Assembly (NCBI GenBank): GCA_034189135.1
Contig: JAXHVO010000008.1
Span: 1-32,849, forward strand
DNA length: 32,849 bases
Reading direction: 5' to 3'
Origin: Thermodesulfobacteriota bacterium
Lineage (GTDB): Bacteria > Desulfobacterota > Desulfobacteria > Desulfobacterales > JAUWMJ01
Shown here piece after piece: positions 25,457 through 32,849 of the stretch (positions within the stretch are counted from its first letter, which is position 1; each line of letters starts with the position of its first letter). The position numbers and the translations under genes are program-made. Under the pieces are notes generated by a model. That model did no database searches, had not been told where the DNA came from, and saw nothing but the letters and a program-made list of their open reading frames with translations.

Positions 25457-25575
25457 GAACGTTCAACATCGAACGTCCAACATTGAATTTTGAATAATGT
25501 ATTCCTCCAATTTATAAATTGACAAAGCGAAGCGATTTCATCATTCGATGTTCAATGTTTGATGTTCGACGTTCA
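25457..25575. repeat. Inverted repeat between hemB and ahbD
   Basis: A left arm starting GAACGTTCAACATCGAACGT (25457-25487) is roughly complementary to 25545-25575 (ending GATGTTCGACGTTC). The right half, with the preceding AAGCGAAGCGA at 25525, resembles 19949-20000. It takes up about a third of the 335-base gap 25332-25666, where I see no gene. Confidence 0.65.
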
Positions 25576-25666
25576 AAAAAGACAAAACTTTTTAGGGTTG
25601 ATCAGGCATAGCCAGCGCTAAACTGGCCCAAAGAACCCGGTTTTTAAGGTTAAAATAATAGAAAAT

Positions 25667-26641
25667 TCAGCGGTTAAGTTCCTCTGCCGCTTCTACTGCA
25701 AAATAGGTCAGAATCATATCCGCACCTGCCCTTTTGATTGCCGTAAGGGTTTCCATCATCACTTTTTTACCGTCTATCCAGCCCATTTTTTCCGCAGCCT
25801 TGATCATGGCATACTCGCCACTGACGTTATAAGCTGCCAAAGGGAGGTCTATCTCATCACGGACACGACAGATAATATCCAGATAGGGCAACGCCGGCTT
25901 AACCATTATGATATCAGCACCCTCTTCCACATCCATGGTGACTTCCCTGATCGCTTCCAGAAAATTTGCCGGGTCCATCTGATACGTTCTGCGGTCTCCG
26001 AATTTCGGTGCTGAATCTGCTGCCTGACGAAAAGGACCGTAATAAGCCGAGCAGTATTTGGCTGCATACGACATGATGGGAATATTGCTCAGGCCGTTTT
26101 CATCAAGGGTGTTGCGAATTTCAGCCACACGGCCGTCCATCATGTCTGAGGGGGCAACCATGTCGGCACCCGCCTTTGCATGGGACAGCGCAGTCCTGGC
26201 AAGAAGATCCAAAGTAGAGTCATTGTCTATGATATTGCCTTCCACCACGCCGCAGTGGCCATGATCCGTATACTGACACAGGCAGACATCGGTGATCACC
26301 ACCAGCTCGGGCAATTTGTCTTTCAGCGATTTTACGGCTTTCTGGACGATGCCGTTGTTGGCATAGGCACGGGTAGCAAGGGGGTCTTTTTTATCCGGTA
26401 TGCCAAAAACCATGACGGCAGGGATACCCAGTTCAAACGCCCTTTGTGCCGTTTTTATAAGATGATCTATGGATAACTGAAAATGTCCGGGCATGGAGGG
26501 AATCGGATTTTTAATGTTTTTACCGCCGATGGCAAAAATCGGCAGGATCAGGTCATCGACACCAAGGCTTGTTTCGCGTATCATTCGTCTAAACGCATCA
26601 TTTTGCCGCAGACGCCTGGGTCGGTAATCGGGAAAGAGCAT
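25667..26641 (-). CDS. hemB: Delta-aminolevulinic acid dehydratase (porphobilinogen synthase)
   Basis: 324 residues. The N-terminal YRPRRLRQNDAFRRMIRET and LPIFAI segments are typical. The metal site DVCLCQYTDHGHCG has all three cysteines (C120/C122/C130), which marks the zinc-dependent form. The Schiff-base lysines are K195 (SYAAKYCSAYYGPFR) and K248 (MVKPALPYLD). It condenses two 5-aminolevulinates to porphobilinogen in the cytoplasm, the common precursor for siroheme and heme. AGAGGA about eight bases before the ATG supports the start. It lies between ahbC and ahbD on the same strand, separated from each by palindromic repeats. Confidence 0.97.
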   Translation of the reverse strand: MLFPDYRPRRLRQNDAFRRMIRETSLGVDDLILPIFAIGGKNIKNPIPSMPGHFQLSIDHLIKTAQRAFELGIPAVMVFGIPDKKDPLATRAYANNGIVQKAVKSLKDKLPELVVITDVCLCQYTDHGHCGVVEGNIIDNDSTLDLLARTALSHAKAGADMVAPSDMMDGRVAEIRNTLDENGLSNIPIMSYAAKYCSAYYGPFRQAADSAPKFGDRRTYQMDPANFLEAIREVTMDVEEGADIIMVKPALPYLDIICRVRDEIDLPLAAYNVSGEYAMIKAAEKMGWIDGKKVMMETLTAIKRAGADMILTYFAVEAAEELNR

Positions 26642-26684
26642 GGCATTGTCCTCTTGTTAGAAAAAACGGCTAAAATTCTTCATA

Positions 26685-26828
26685 AACCCGATTTCAGAAC
26701 CTCAGATAATGTTTGAGAGCAAGGCGCAATCCGATGAAAAAGCGGAGCATACACGTCAGTATGTGAGCATTTTGAATCGGATTGCAACGCAGCTGTCAGG
26801 CATTAGATGGTGTTATGAAACCGGGTTT
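26685..26828. repeat. Long imperfect palindrome between ahbC and hemB
   Basis: Arms 26685-26735 and 26775-26828 share AACCCG.TTTCA.AAC, TAATG..TGA.AGC and AATCCGAT in inverted order. The centre has GCATAC...GTATG symmetry. The AAGGCGCAATCCGAT...ATCGGATTGCAACGCAG signature matches the architecture of the palindrome at 3540-3648, with different stem sequence. The right arm reaches the ahbC stop codon at 26827-26829. Confidence 0.75.
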
Positions 26829-28005
26829 AAGTTATTTCTTCGTCTGTTAGATAACAAGCCGGGTCCGGGGCCCACACATCTCCGGTCACGGCTTCCGCGC
26901 GCACTCTAAAATTTCCTGCACAAATATCGAGCCATTTGCACCTGGCGCATCTGTCTTTGACGTACTTTTTCTTTTGTTTCAGCTTTTTCATCAGGGGTTC
27001 TGACGTATCTGTCCAGATCTGGGAAAACGGTCGATCTTTAATGTTGCCAAAATTGTAATGCCGCCAAAATTGATCGGCATAGACTTCACCATCCCAGCTG
27101 ATACAGCCGATGCCTCTTCCGGAATTATTCCCTTCATTCATCTTAAGAAGTTCAAGAACCTCTTTGGCACGCCCGGGATTTTCTTTAAGCAGCCTTAAAT
27201 ACAGGTATGGACCGTCCGCGTGATTATCAACGGTCAAAACTTCTTTCGGCTTTCCCTTTTCATGCAACATCTTTGTTCGATCAATGATCAGGTCCACCGC
27301 TTTTCTCGATTCTTCATGGGACAGGTCTTCATCAACAAGTTTTGAACCGCGCCCGGCATAGACCAGGTGATAAAAGCAGACCCGGGGAATTTCCATATCT
27401 TCAAGCAAATCAAATATCTGTGGAATCTCTGCCGCATTGAACTTGTTCATGGTAAATCGAAGGCCGACTTTTATGCCTGCGGCCTTACAGTTTTCAATTC
27501 CCTTAAGTGCGGATTGAAAAGCCCCTTTCACCCCCCTGAATTTATCATTGATCTCTTCCATCCCGTCTATACTAATGCCGACATAGGACAGGCCGATCTC
27601 TTTCAGCGTTTGGGCCATCTGAGGGGTAATCAGGGTACCGTTTGTTGATATCACGGCACGCATACCTTTTTTTACCGCATAGTCGGCCAGCTCAGGAAGG
27701 TCCTTTCGCGCCAGGGGTTCCCCACCGGAAAACAGCAGCACCGGCACGCCAAACTCCGACAGATCGTCTATCAGTCGTTTGCCTTCTTCGGTTGACAGTT
27801 CATTGTCAAACGACCGGTCTTTGGCCTGGGCATAACAATGAACACATTTTAAATTACATCTCCGGGTGATATTCCATACCACCACGGGTCGCTTATCACT
27901 GGAAAACTGAAGGAGATGTGAAGGCAGTTGGGATGACATCCGTCCATAGCGCAAAGCATCTGAAGGTTCCACGGTGCCACAGTATAGTTTAGAAATTCCG
28001 ATCAT
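26827..28005 (-). CDS. ahbC: 12,18-didecarboxysiroheme deacetylase AhbC (radical SAM)
   Basis: 392 residues. The N-terminus (GISKLYCGTVEPSDALRYGR) and the radical SAM motif CNLKCVHC (C50/C54/C57) with VVVWNITRRC before it are typical of AhbC. FSGGEPL follows. The C-terminal region has C301, C353/C356/C362 and C384 for an auxiliary cluster. AhbC removes the two acetate side chains of 12,18-didecarboxysiroheme as methyls, giving Fe-coproporphyrin III, the AhbD substrate. It is the first of the heme genes here (ahbC, hemB, ahbD in transcription order). AhbA/AhbB, which make its substrate, are not in the window. The ribosome binding site is weak. Confidence 0.88.
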   Translation of the reverse strand: MIGISKLYCGTVEPSDALRYGRMSSQLPSHLLQFSSDKRPVVVWNITRRCNLKCVHCYAQAKDRSFDNELSTEEGKRLIDDLSEFGVPVLLFSGGEPLARKDLPELADYAVKKGMRAVISTNGTLITPQMAQTLKEIGLSYVGISIDGMEEINDKFRGVKGAFQSALKGIENCKAAGIKVGLRFTMNKFNAAEIPQIFDLLEDMEIPRVCFYHLVYAGRGSKLVDEDLSHEESRKAVDLIIDRTKMLHEKGKPKEVLTVDNHADGPYLYLRLLKENPGRAKEVLELLKMNEGNNSGRGIGCISWDGEVYADQFWRHYNFGNIKDRPFSQIWTDTSEPLMKKLKQKKKYVKDRCARCKWLDICAGNFRVRAEAVTGDVWAPDPACYLTDEEIT

Positions 28006-28138
28006 ACAAATCTCGTGATTTATGGTGCTAAAATGCAGAAAGGGTATTGAATAATAACATATTTTTTAGCCTGCAACCGGTGACAAAAATCGGCAATGCT
28101 TTTTATGCGCAACAGCAGCAATCTTTTTGTCAAACCGT

Positions 28139-29893
28139 CTAAAGCGGATTTTTTACCAGTTCATCTTGAATCAATTCGCTGATAAAAGATTCAGGGTTCA
28201 ACAGCGCCTTTCTGGTAATAAAAAAGCGGTTTTTTTCTGTTTTTTCCCGAACCAGCTTCAGGCCCAGCTCAAAGTCCTTTGTCAACTGCTTATAAAAAAC
28301 ATCAATGTTCGTTTCGGAGGTAACGAGCTGCTCAATGATATAATCGATGGCATCCTCTTCCAACACAATATTAATGTCGTGTGTTTTAAAAAAGTACAGT
28401 TCGATTTTTTTAATTTCATCATAAAATGATTTAATTTTCTTTATGGTACTTCCGGTATCCATTATATGCCGGGTGTAATGCTCGGCGATAATGTCAATAC
28501 GGGATGGCGTCATCACCAGGTTGTATTTTTTTGACAGATCTTTTTTATTCGATTTTAAATACGCTTTAATAAATTCTCTTTCCTGGTTTGAAAGGGTGAC
28601 AAAAGACCGGCTTATTTTTTTCTCATCCGGTGACTCCATTAGTTCTTCAAGAGATGTTTCAGGGTTTTCAATGACCGCGGCAGTAACCGGGAATTTTTTA
28701 GTACCCTTGGATGGCAGCTTTTTCTCAAAAAGAAGCATCTTTCTTTCAATGGCACTGACCAGACCTCTTGCCCCTGTATTTTCACTAAAGGCATTTTTTG
28801 CCAAAATCCGCAGCGCCTCATCTTCAAATTTTATGTCAATGTCATAGGCGGCAAAATCGAGTTTTTTACTGATAGTTATGGGATTGTTGGGGTTTTTAAG
28901 AATTTCAAAAAGATCGTTTTCTGTAAGATTTTCTAAAACAGATCTGACCGGCAGACGGCCAACGAATTCAGATTCAAACCCATACTCGATGAGGTCTTCG
29001 GACCTGACATGTTTAAGCAGGTCGATATCTTTCTTAGGGCTGGTGATATTAGCACCAAAACCAATTTCCTGATCTTTTATACGTTTTTTAATAATTGGCG
29101 TCAGGTCATTAAAAGCGCCGCTCATGATAAACAATATATTTTTAGTATTGACCGTACGCTTTTCCCTCTTACCGGTTTTACGAAACCGTTCGATTTCCTG
29201 TATCATTGAAATGGGGTCATGGGGAACTTTTAAATCGATCTCGGTTTCTTCCATCGGTTTTAACAAAGCTCGCTGGACACCGGTTCTGGATACATCCGCA
29301 CCGATCAGGTTACGGCTGGATGCAATTTTGTCGATTTCATCAATATATACAATCCCATGCTGGGCAAGCTCTATATCATCATCCGCTTCATGAACCAGAT
29401 CTCGAATAAGATCTTCCACATCACCGCCCACATAACCTGTTTCGGAAAATTTAGTCGCATCGCCTTTTACAAAGGGAACACCGATTTTTTTTGCGATTAG
29501 CTTGATAATGTATGTTTTCCCCACTCCGGTTGGGCCGATCATCAGTACATTATTCTTTATGCTGCCCACCATATCGCTCAAATCATCCGGAGAATCCTGG
29601 GCTCGTTTTATTCGATTGAAATGAGTACATATTTTAGTGGCCAGGACCGCCTTGGCCTTGTCCTGCTTGACGATGTACTGGTCAAGATAAGCGATCAGAT
29701 CTTCAGGCAATAAATCAAAATTGATTTTTTTCACCTTTTGCGGCGATTCTTTGCCTTTTTCAAAAGTCAATTCCTGGGGCAACACCACGGGAGATATCAC
29801 CTTGACATTATCTTTGAATTTTTTAGATAAAAATTCGCTGATCTCTTTTTCGATCTCCTTGGGAGTCGGTATTTTTTCATTTTGTTTTTCCAT
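28139..29893 (-). CDS. ClpX-like AAA+ unfoldase without zinc domain, with C-terminal extension
   Basis: 584 residues with a ClpX-type AAA+ core: Walker A GPTGVGKT (120-127), pore loop GYVG (153-156), Walker B IVYIDEID (181-188), EFVGRLPV (309-316) and sensor-2 GAR (374-376). The IGF motif (IGFGA, 277-281), which docks ClpX on ClpP, is kept. It differs from ClpX in three ways. It lacks the N-terminal C4 zinc domain, having instead ~60 charged residues. The segment before NILFIMSGAF is enlarged (~224-250) and lacks the RKH motif. It also has a ~175-residue helical tail (410-584). It probably unfolds proteins for ClpP or acts as a chaperone; its substrates are unknown. No Shine-Dalgarno is visible. 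Confidence 0.85.
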   Translation of the reverse strand: MEKQNEKIPTPKEIEKEISEFLSKKFKDNVKVISPVVLPQELTFEKGKESPQKVKKINFDLLPEDLIAYLDQYIVKQDKAKAVLATKICTHFNRIKRAQDSPDDLSDMVGSIKNNVLMIGPTGVGKTYIIKLIAKKIGVPFVKGDATKFSETGYVGGDVEDLIRDLVHEADDDIELAQHGIVYIDEIDKIASSRNLIGADVSRTGVQRALLKPMEETEIDLKVPHDPISMIQEIERFRKTGKREKRTVNTKNILFIMSGAFNDLTPIIKKRIKDQEIGFGANITSPKKDIDLLKHVRSEDLIEYGFESEFVGRLPVRSVLENLTENDLFEILKNPNNPITISKKLDFAAYDIDIKFEDEALRILAKNAFSENTGARGLVSAIERKMLLFEKKLPSKGTKKFPVTAAVIENPETSLEELMESPDEKKISRSFVTLSNQEREFIKAYLKSNKKDLSKKYNLVMTPSRIDIIAEHYTRHIMDTGSTIKKIKSFYDEIKKIELYFFKTHDINIVLEEDAIDYIIEQLVTSETNIDVFYKQLTKDFELGLKLVREKTEKNRFFITRKALLNPESFISELIQDELVKNPL

Positions 29894-29966
29894 AATATCT
29901 AACTATAATCATGCCTGATTGAAAATGCAAGCGCAAGCGGTGAAACATACAGGAGAAATCGATTTT

Positions 29967-30962
29967 TCAAACCCTCCCGGTAATAATCCCCGAATCAGTC
30001 GGCCCCTTAAAAGAAAGTCGCCGGATCTCCTTTACACCGGCTTCAAATAGCATGCCGTTTATCTGTTTTTCAGAATAGGACTGACCGCCGGAGGTACCCA
30101 AAAACATATTAAGGGAAAACAGCGCAGGGAAAAGGGGTCCGTCCATTGAGTTGTTCAAAATAAAATCATGGACAATGATCATACCATCTGGCTTTAAAAC
30201 GGAGACTGCTTTCTGTATGATCCGCTGACAGTCCTTTTGGCCTTCACCATGAAGAATATGGGAAAGCCAGGCCACATCATATACCCCTTCAATGCCTTCG
30301 GTGACATAATCACCGTCAATGAAATCGATGCGGTCGGTAAGACCGAATTTTTTAATGGTTTTTTCCGCAAAAGGCCGGGTAGTGGGCAAATCATATACGG
30401 TGCCTTTAAGCTGGGAATTTTTCAGGCAAAAATGGATGGCATAGGTTCCGGGTCCGCCGCCGAGGTCAAGTAAGTGTTCTCGCCCGGAAAGATCTATGGT
30501 ATCTACCACCACTGGAGCCATGCTCATGGCCATATTAAACATTCCCATAAGAAAGCTTTCCCGCCACTCGGAACTTGTATGAGATGCACGTTCCCGGACA
30601 GGAGTTCCGGTTTTAACTGCCTGATCCAACTTGGCCCACGAATCCATCAGATGATGGTGATGAGAAATCATGTAGCCGATGTATCCCGGAGAGTCTTTTG
30701 TAAGAAAATCTTTGCCGGCTCGGGCGTTGGAAAAAAAATCATTTTCTTTTTTCAGCAGATCCATGGCGGTCAGTGCATTAAGCAACCGAACTGCGCCTTC
30801 TTGATTGACATTCAGCTTCTTGGCAATATCCCCTGCTGAAAGCTGCTGATCGCCTATGGCGGTAAACACATCAAGCTGAACAGCGGCATGAAGCGTACAG
30901 GTTGCCCAATACTGCCCGGATAATCGAAGCAGGGTTCCCGGATTCCATTGCTGTTTTTCCAT
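29967..30962 (-). CDS. SAM-dependent O-methyltransferase-like protein
   Basis: 331 residues. An N-terminal winged-helix dimerisation domain (~10-90; ATCTLHAAVQLDVFTAIGD...GAVRLLNALTAMDLL) precedes a Rossmann methyltransferase domain with SAM motif LDLGGGPG (165-172), a VYDLP segment, and HILHGEG. The fold is that of hydroxyneurosporene/acetylserotonin-type O-methyltransferases. The substrate is unknown. AAGGAGAG before the ATG supports the start. It lies upstream of the ClpX-like gene on the same strand with a 73-base gap. Confidence 0.88.
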   Translation of the reverse strand: MEKQQWNPGTLLRLSGQYWATCTLHAAVQLDVFTAIGDQQLSAGDIAKKLNVNQEGAVRLLNALTAMDLLKKENDFFSNARAGKDFLTKDSPGYIGYMISHHHHLMDSWAKLDQAVKTGTPVRERASHTSSEWRESFLMGMFNMAMSMAPVVVDTIDLSGREHLLDLGGGPGTYAIHFCLKNSQLKGTVYDLPTTRPFAEKTIKKFGLTDRIDFIDGDYVTEGIEGVYDVAWLSHILHGEGQKDCQRIIQKAVSVLKPDGMIIVHDFILNNSMDGPLFPALFSLNMFLGTSGGQSYSEKQINGMLFEAGVKEIRRLSFKGPTDSGIITGRV

Positions 30963-30989
30963 CCTTACTCTCCTTTTATTTATTTATAT

Positions 30990-31075
30990 TTTAACCACGG
31001 ATTTGCACGGAAATGACACAGATATTAAAAATTAAAATTCAGTGTCTCTCTGTGAAACTCCGTGGTAAATTTTTG
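30990..31075. repeat. Imperfect ACCACGGA...TCCGTGGT inverted repeat
   Basis: AACCACGGA near 30994 pairs with TCCGTGGT near 31060, with GACACAGA and AGTGTC inside. It is an example of the CACGGA-type palindromes frequent in bacterial intergenic regions. A second, TTGGAAA/TTTCCAA-type symmetry follows up to about 31130. Together they fill the gap between the methyltransferase and Nudix genes. Confidence 0.5.
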
Positions 31076-31156
31076 GAAAATTGGAAACTTGTTTCATCCC
31101 TTCCAAATTTCTACTTTCCAATTTCAAGTTTCAAGCCGTGAAGGGCTAAGATGCCA

Positions 31157-31732
31157 TCAAACCCGCCCGCTTTCAGCAAACGAGCTCAGAACCAGCCATG
31201 TTTTAACATCAAGTTTGATCTTTAAGTTTTTGCATAACTCCGACGCCTCTGACGGCGACACAAAAATGGTTGTTATGTCTTCAGAACCTTCATTGCCCTT
31301 ATTAGACGGTGTGCCATTACATTCCACATAAACCATTGAAACCGATTCGTCCGTCATTCCGCTGGAAGAATACGCCGGTGGACTTGTCTTTTTAATGCGG
31401 GTAACATTCAGGCCTGTCTCTTCTTTCAACTCCCTGATGCACGTTTGTTGAATGGTTTCACCCTTGTCGACAAGCCCTGCCGGAAATCCGTACTGATAAC
31501 CCCCAAGTGGCACCCGAAATTCCTTAATGATGACCAGTTTATTCTTTTCTTTATGAAAAGGCACGATCACCACCGCGTCGGGCATGTCGAATTGCCCTGT
31601 GACGCACTTTGGCTGATCGCCCCTGGACGCGATATGCCACGATTTTTCCATACCATTTCGATTAATGTATGATATCTCATACATATTCAGATGCCTGCAA
31701 TCGGTTATTTTCTCAACATGTTGAATTTTCAT
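31157..31732 (-). CDS. Nudix hydrolase, ADP-ribose pyrophosphatase-like
   Basis: 191 residues. A complete Nudix box spans 86-108 (GLVDKGET...RELKEETGL) with the catalytic REx2EE glutamates. The preceding strand (VVIVPFHKEKNKLVIIKEFR) and the VPLGGYQYGFPAG segment resemble NudF-type ADP-ribose pyrophosphatases. It hydrolyses a nucleoside diphosphate linked to another group, with Mg2+, in the cytoplasm. AGGAGG five bases before the ATG supports the start. The 106-bp repeat copy B lies immediately upstream. Confidence 0.93.
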   Translation of the reverse strand: MKIQHVEKITDCRHLNMYEISYINRNGMEKSWHIASRGDQPKCVTGQFDMPDAVVIVPFHKEKNKLVIIKEFRVPLGGYQYGFPAGLVDKGETIQQTCIRELKEETGLNVTRIKKTSPPAYSSSGMTDESVSMVYVECNGTPSNKGNEGSEDITTIFVSPSEASELCKNLKIKLDVKTWLVLSSFAESGRV

Positions 31733-31745
31733 TATTTTCCTCCTG

Positions 31746-31851
31746 TATAGTGGTTGTCAAAAAAACGTTCCGCTCTCTAAACGTTTTTTTCTACAACCAC
31801 ATATACCGCAATTCCATATTTCGGAACTTATTTATGAAAAGCGGTATAAAG
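31746..31851. repeat. 106-bp double-hairpin repeat, copy B
   Basis: Same length and structure as 3113-3218: a GTGGTTGT/ACAACCAC stem with inner AAAAAAACGTT/AACGTTTTTTT, then TATACCGC (31802-31809) with GCGGTATA (31841-31848). All nine differences lie in the loops or next to the stems; the stem bases proper are unchanged. Here it lies between the divergent Nudix and toxin genes, where no terminator is needed, which argues that it is a mobile or structural repeat. The rest of the gap to 32035 shows nothing else. Confidence 0.85.
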
Positions 31852-32035
31852 GCGTTTTTCGCAGCCGATTTCACCTCAATTGATAGCATTGAAAACGATC
31901 TAAAGCAACTGTCGAAAATTATCGTAAAGCTGTAAAGTCTTTTGTCTGAAAGGGTCGCCGGGCTTGATGTAACCTTCGGTTCTCACTGTCTTGAGCGTTA
32001 AAAGGTTTGAATTCAAATTCACCCAAATTAATAGA

Positions 32036-32064
32036 TTGACATCTATACGCCATTGACGTATATT
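32036..32064 (+). promoter_or_regulatory. Consensus-like promoter with operator for the toxin-antitoxin genes
   Basis: TTGACA (32036-32041), a 17-base spacer and TATATT (32059-32064) give a near-consensus sigma-70 promoter. Within it TATACG (32044-32049) and CGTATA (32057-32062) form a perfect inverted repeat that overlaps the -10 box, the expected place for antitoxin autorepression. The predicted transcription start falls at about 32070-32073, on the toxin ATG, so the mRNA may be leaderless. Confidence 0.75.
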
Positions 32065-32070
32065 TCAGGT

Positions 32071-32385
32071 ATGATATTCATCGAAACTTCGATATTCACA
32101 AAAGAACTGGTGAAACTGCTCCCTGATGATGAATACAGAATGTTGCAGCATAATCTTGTGATTAGACCAATTGCCGGTAGTCTCATTAAAGGAACCGGAG
32201 GTTTAAGAAAAATTCGCTGGAAATCATCTGGAAAAGGTAAAAGCGGTGGCTTGCGAATTATCTATTATTATGACCCACCCGACAAAATTTATATGCTTTT
32301 TCCTTATAAAAAATCTGATCGTGAAGACTTAACTTCAGCTCAGGTCAAAACGTTGAGCAAACTGGTCAAGGAGTTTTTATCATGA
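32071..32385 (+). CDS. higB: HigB/RelE-type toxin
   Basis: 104 residues of the RelE/HigB superfamily (a ribosome-dependent mRNA endoribonuclease). The core GGLRKIRWKSSGKGKSGGLR followed by IIYYYDPPDKIYMLFPYKKSD matches the beta sheet of HigB2-like toxins, with basic residues typical of the active site. The start ATG 32071 is chosen over TTG 32053 because the latter lies inside the promoter spacer. The gene overlaps the antitoxin by four bases (ATGA), with toxin first, the HigBA order. Confidence 0.88.
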   Translation: MIFIETSIFTKELVKLLPDDEYRMLQHNLVIRPIAGSLIKGTGGLRKIRWKSSGKGKSGGLRIIYYYDPPDKIYMLFPYKKSDREDLTSAQVKTLSKLVKEFLS

Positions 32386-32672
32386 AAGATAAAGAATTTT
32401 CAAAATTAGTCGCAAGTATTAAAGAGGCGGGACAAATTAAGCGCGGCTATAAAAAGGCAAGTCGGATTTTTGAAATCACCCCACCAAGCATCAAGGCTAT
32501 ACGCAAAAAGCTCAACCTCTCCCAAAGTGATTTTGCTTTGATGATTGGCGTCAGTATCAGCACACTTCAGAACTGGGAGCAAGGTCGACGAGAGCCTGAC
32601 GGCCCCGCAAAGGCTTTATTGAAAATTGCTTCTAAAAATCCTGAAGCTGTATTGGATGCTCTCCATTCCTAA
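32382..32672 (+). CDS. higA: HigA-type antitoxin with helix-turn-helix
   Basis: 96 residues. A Cro/C1-type helix-turn-helix spans ~37-80 (AIRKKLNLSQSDFALMIGVS, STLQNWEQGRREP). The preceding N-terminal part (~1-36) probably contacts the toxin. It should neutralise the HigB-like toxin and repress the promoter through the TATACG/CGTATA repeat. It overlaps the toxin gene by four bases, indicating coupled translation. Confidence 0.92.
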   Translation: MKDKEFSKLVASIKEAGQIKRGYKKASRIFEITPPSIKAIRKKLNLSQSDFALMIGVSISTLQNWEQGRREPDGPAKALLKIASKNPEAVLDALHS

Positions 32673-32752
32673 ATCGTTCTTGTGCAAATTCAAGCCAATC
32701 ACTTTTGTTCGGTCCTGTATGAAAAATGGTAATACCCCAATTGAGCGAAAAC

Positions 32753-32849
32753 TTATGCTGCTTTTTTAAATTCATTTTCGTTTAGAGTAGTACAAATGTT
32801 ACGATAAAGTAATTCAGTTTCATTGTTCTTTGTCAATTCGATGACTTTT
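32753..32849 (-). CDS. C-terminal fragment of an unrecognised gene at the window edge
   Basis: An open minus-strand frame enters from the right edge and ends at TAA (32755-32753). It gives 31 residues, KVIELTKNNETELLYRNICT then TLNENEFKKAA. There is no family match I recognise and the start lies outside the window. Codon use looks reasonable, but the piece is too short for certainty. Confidence 0.35.
   Translation of the reverse strand, partial: KVIELTKNNETELLYRNICTTLNENEFKKAA

Noticed and set aside
30474-30839. 121-codon plus-strand frame
   Set aside because: It is antisense to the methyltransferase gene, which has a full set of family motifs and a good ribosome binding site.

Overview
The window looks like a chromosomal piece of a strictly anaerobic Desulfobacterota bacterium, most likely Desulfobacterales-like. 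This rests on inference from content: a tungsten-type aldehyde ferredoxin oxidoreductase (AOR) with an iron-sulfur partner, the siroheme-dependent heme route (AhbC, AhbD, HemB) typical of sulfate reducers, a PPi-type phosphofructokinase, and many palindromic intergenic repeats. No rRNA, tRNA, CRISPR array or intact transposase was seen.

Layout. 126-3093 (+): a double-ferredoxin protein and AOR. 3094-3687: two unrelated palindromic repeats. 3688-6653 (+): a small PC4-like protein, a nucleoside-phosphorylase-like enzyme and a divergent NAD+ DNA ligase. 6780-7019: a 240-bp stem-and-core element (copy 1). 7125-7406 (+): acylphosphatase, then convergent HU (7515-7787) with a strong shared terminator. 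8007-12909 (-): ftsY and smc, separated by a palindromic insertion. 13219-14361 (+): a lysine/saccharopine dehydrogenase-like enzyme. 14391-14631: copy 2 of the stem-and-core element, inverted. 14707-17376 (-): a polar amino acid ABC transporter with a hairpin between the binding-protein and permease genes. 17841-19925 (+): PPi-phosphofructokinase. 20082-20453 (-): a broken four-helix-bundle gene flanked by inverted repeats. 20584-23284 (-): two exported proteins (FecR domain; internally duplicated LPP20-like) separated by a triple nested palindrome. 23565-28005 (-): CBS-ACT protein, ahbD, hemB and ahbC, with palindromic repeats in the gaps. 28139-29893 (-): a ClpX-like AAA+ unfoldase with an unusual tail. 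29967-31732 (-): a methyltransferase and a Nudix hydrolase. 32071-32672 (+): a HigBA-type toxin-antitoxin pair with a near-consensus promoter. A gene fragment runs off the right edge.

Functional picture. AOR and its ferredoxin protein probably move electrons between aldehydes/acids and the ferredoxin pool. AhbC, HemB and AhbD belong to one pathway, making porphobilinogen and carrying out the last steps from 12,18-didecarboxysiroheme to heme. SMC and FtsY serve chromosome organisation and membrane targeting. The three ABC genes form one uptake system.

The most unusual content is non-coding. Elements 6780-7019 and 14391-14631 share a 117-nt core (107 of 117 positions identical by eye), each enclosed by a ~45-bp terminal stem. 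The stem sequences differ between copies but the changes are mirrored on both arms, so pairing is kept. Such a pattern is expected of a structured RNA or folded ssDNA rather than an ordinary MITE. A second family of 106-bp double-hairpin repeats (3113-3218 and 31746-31851) and several long palindromes occupy most of the remaining gaps.
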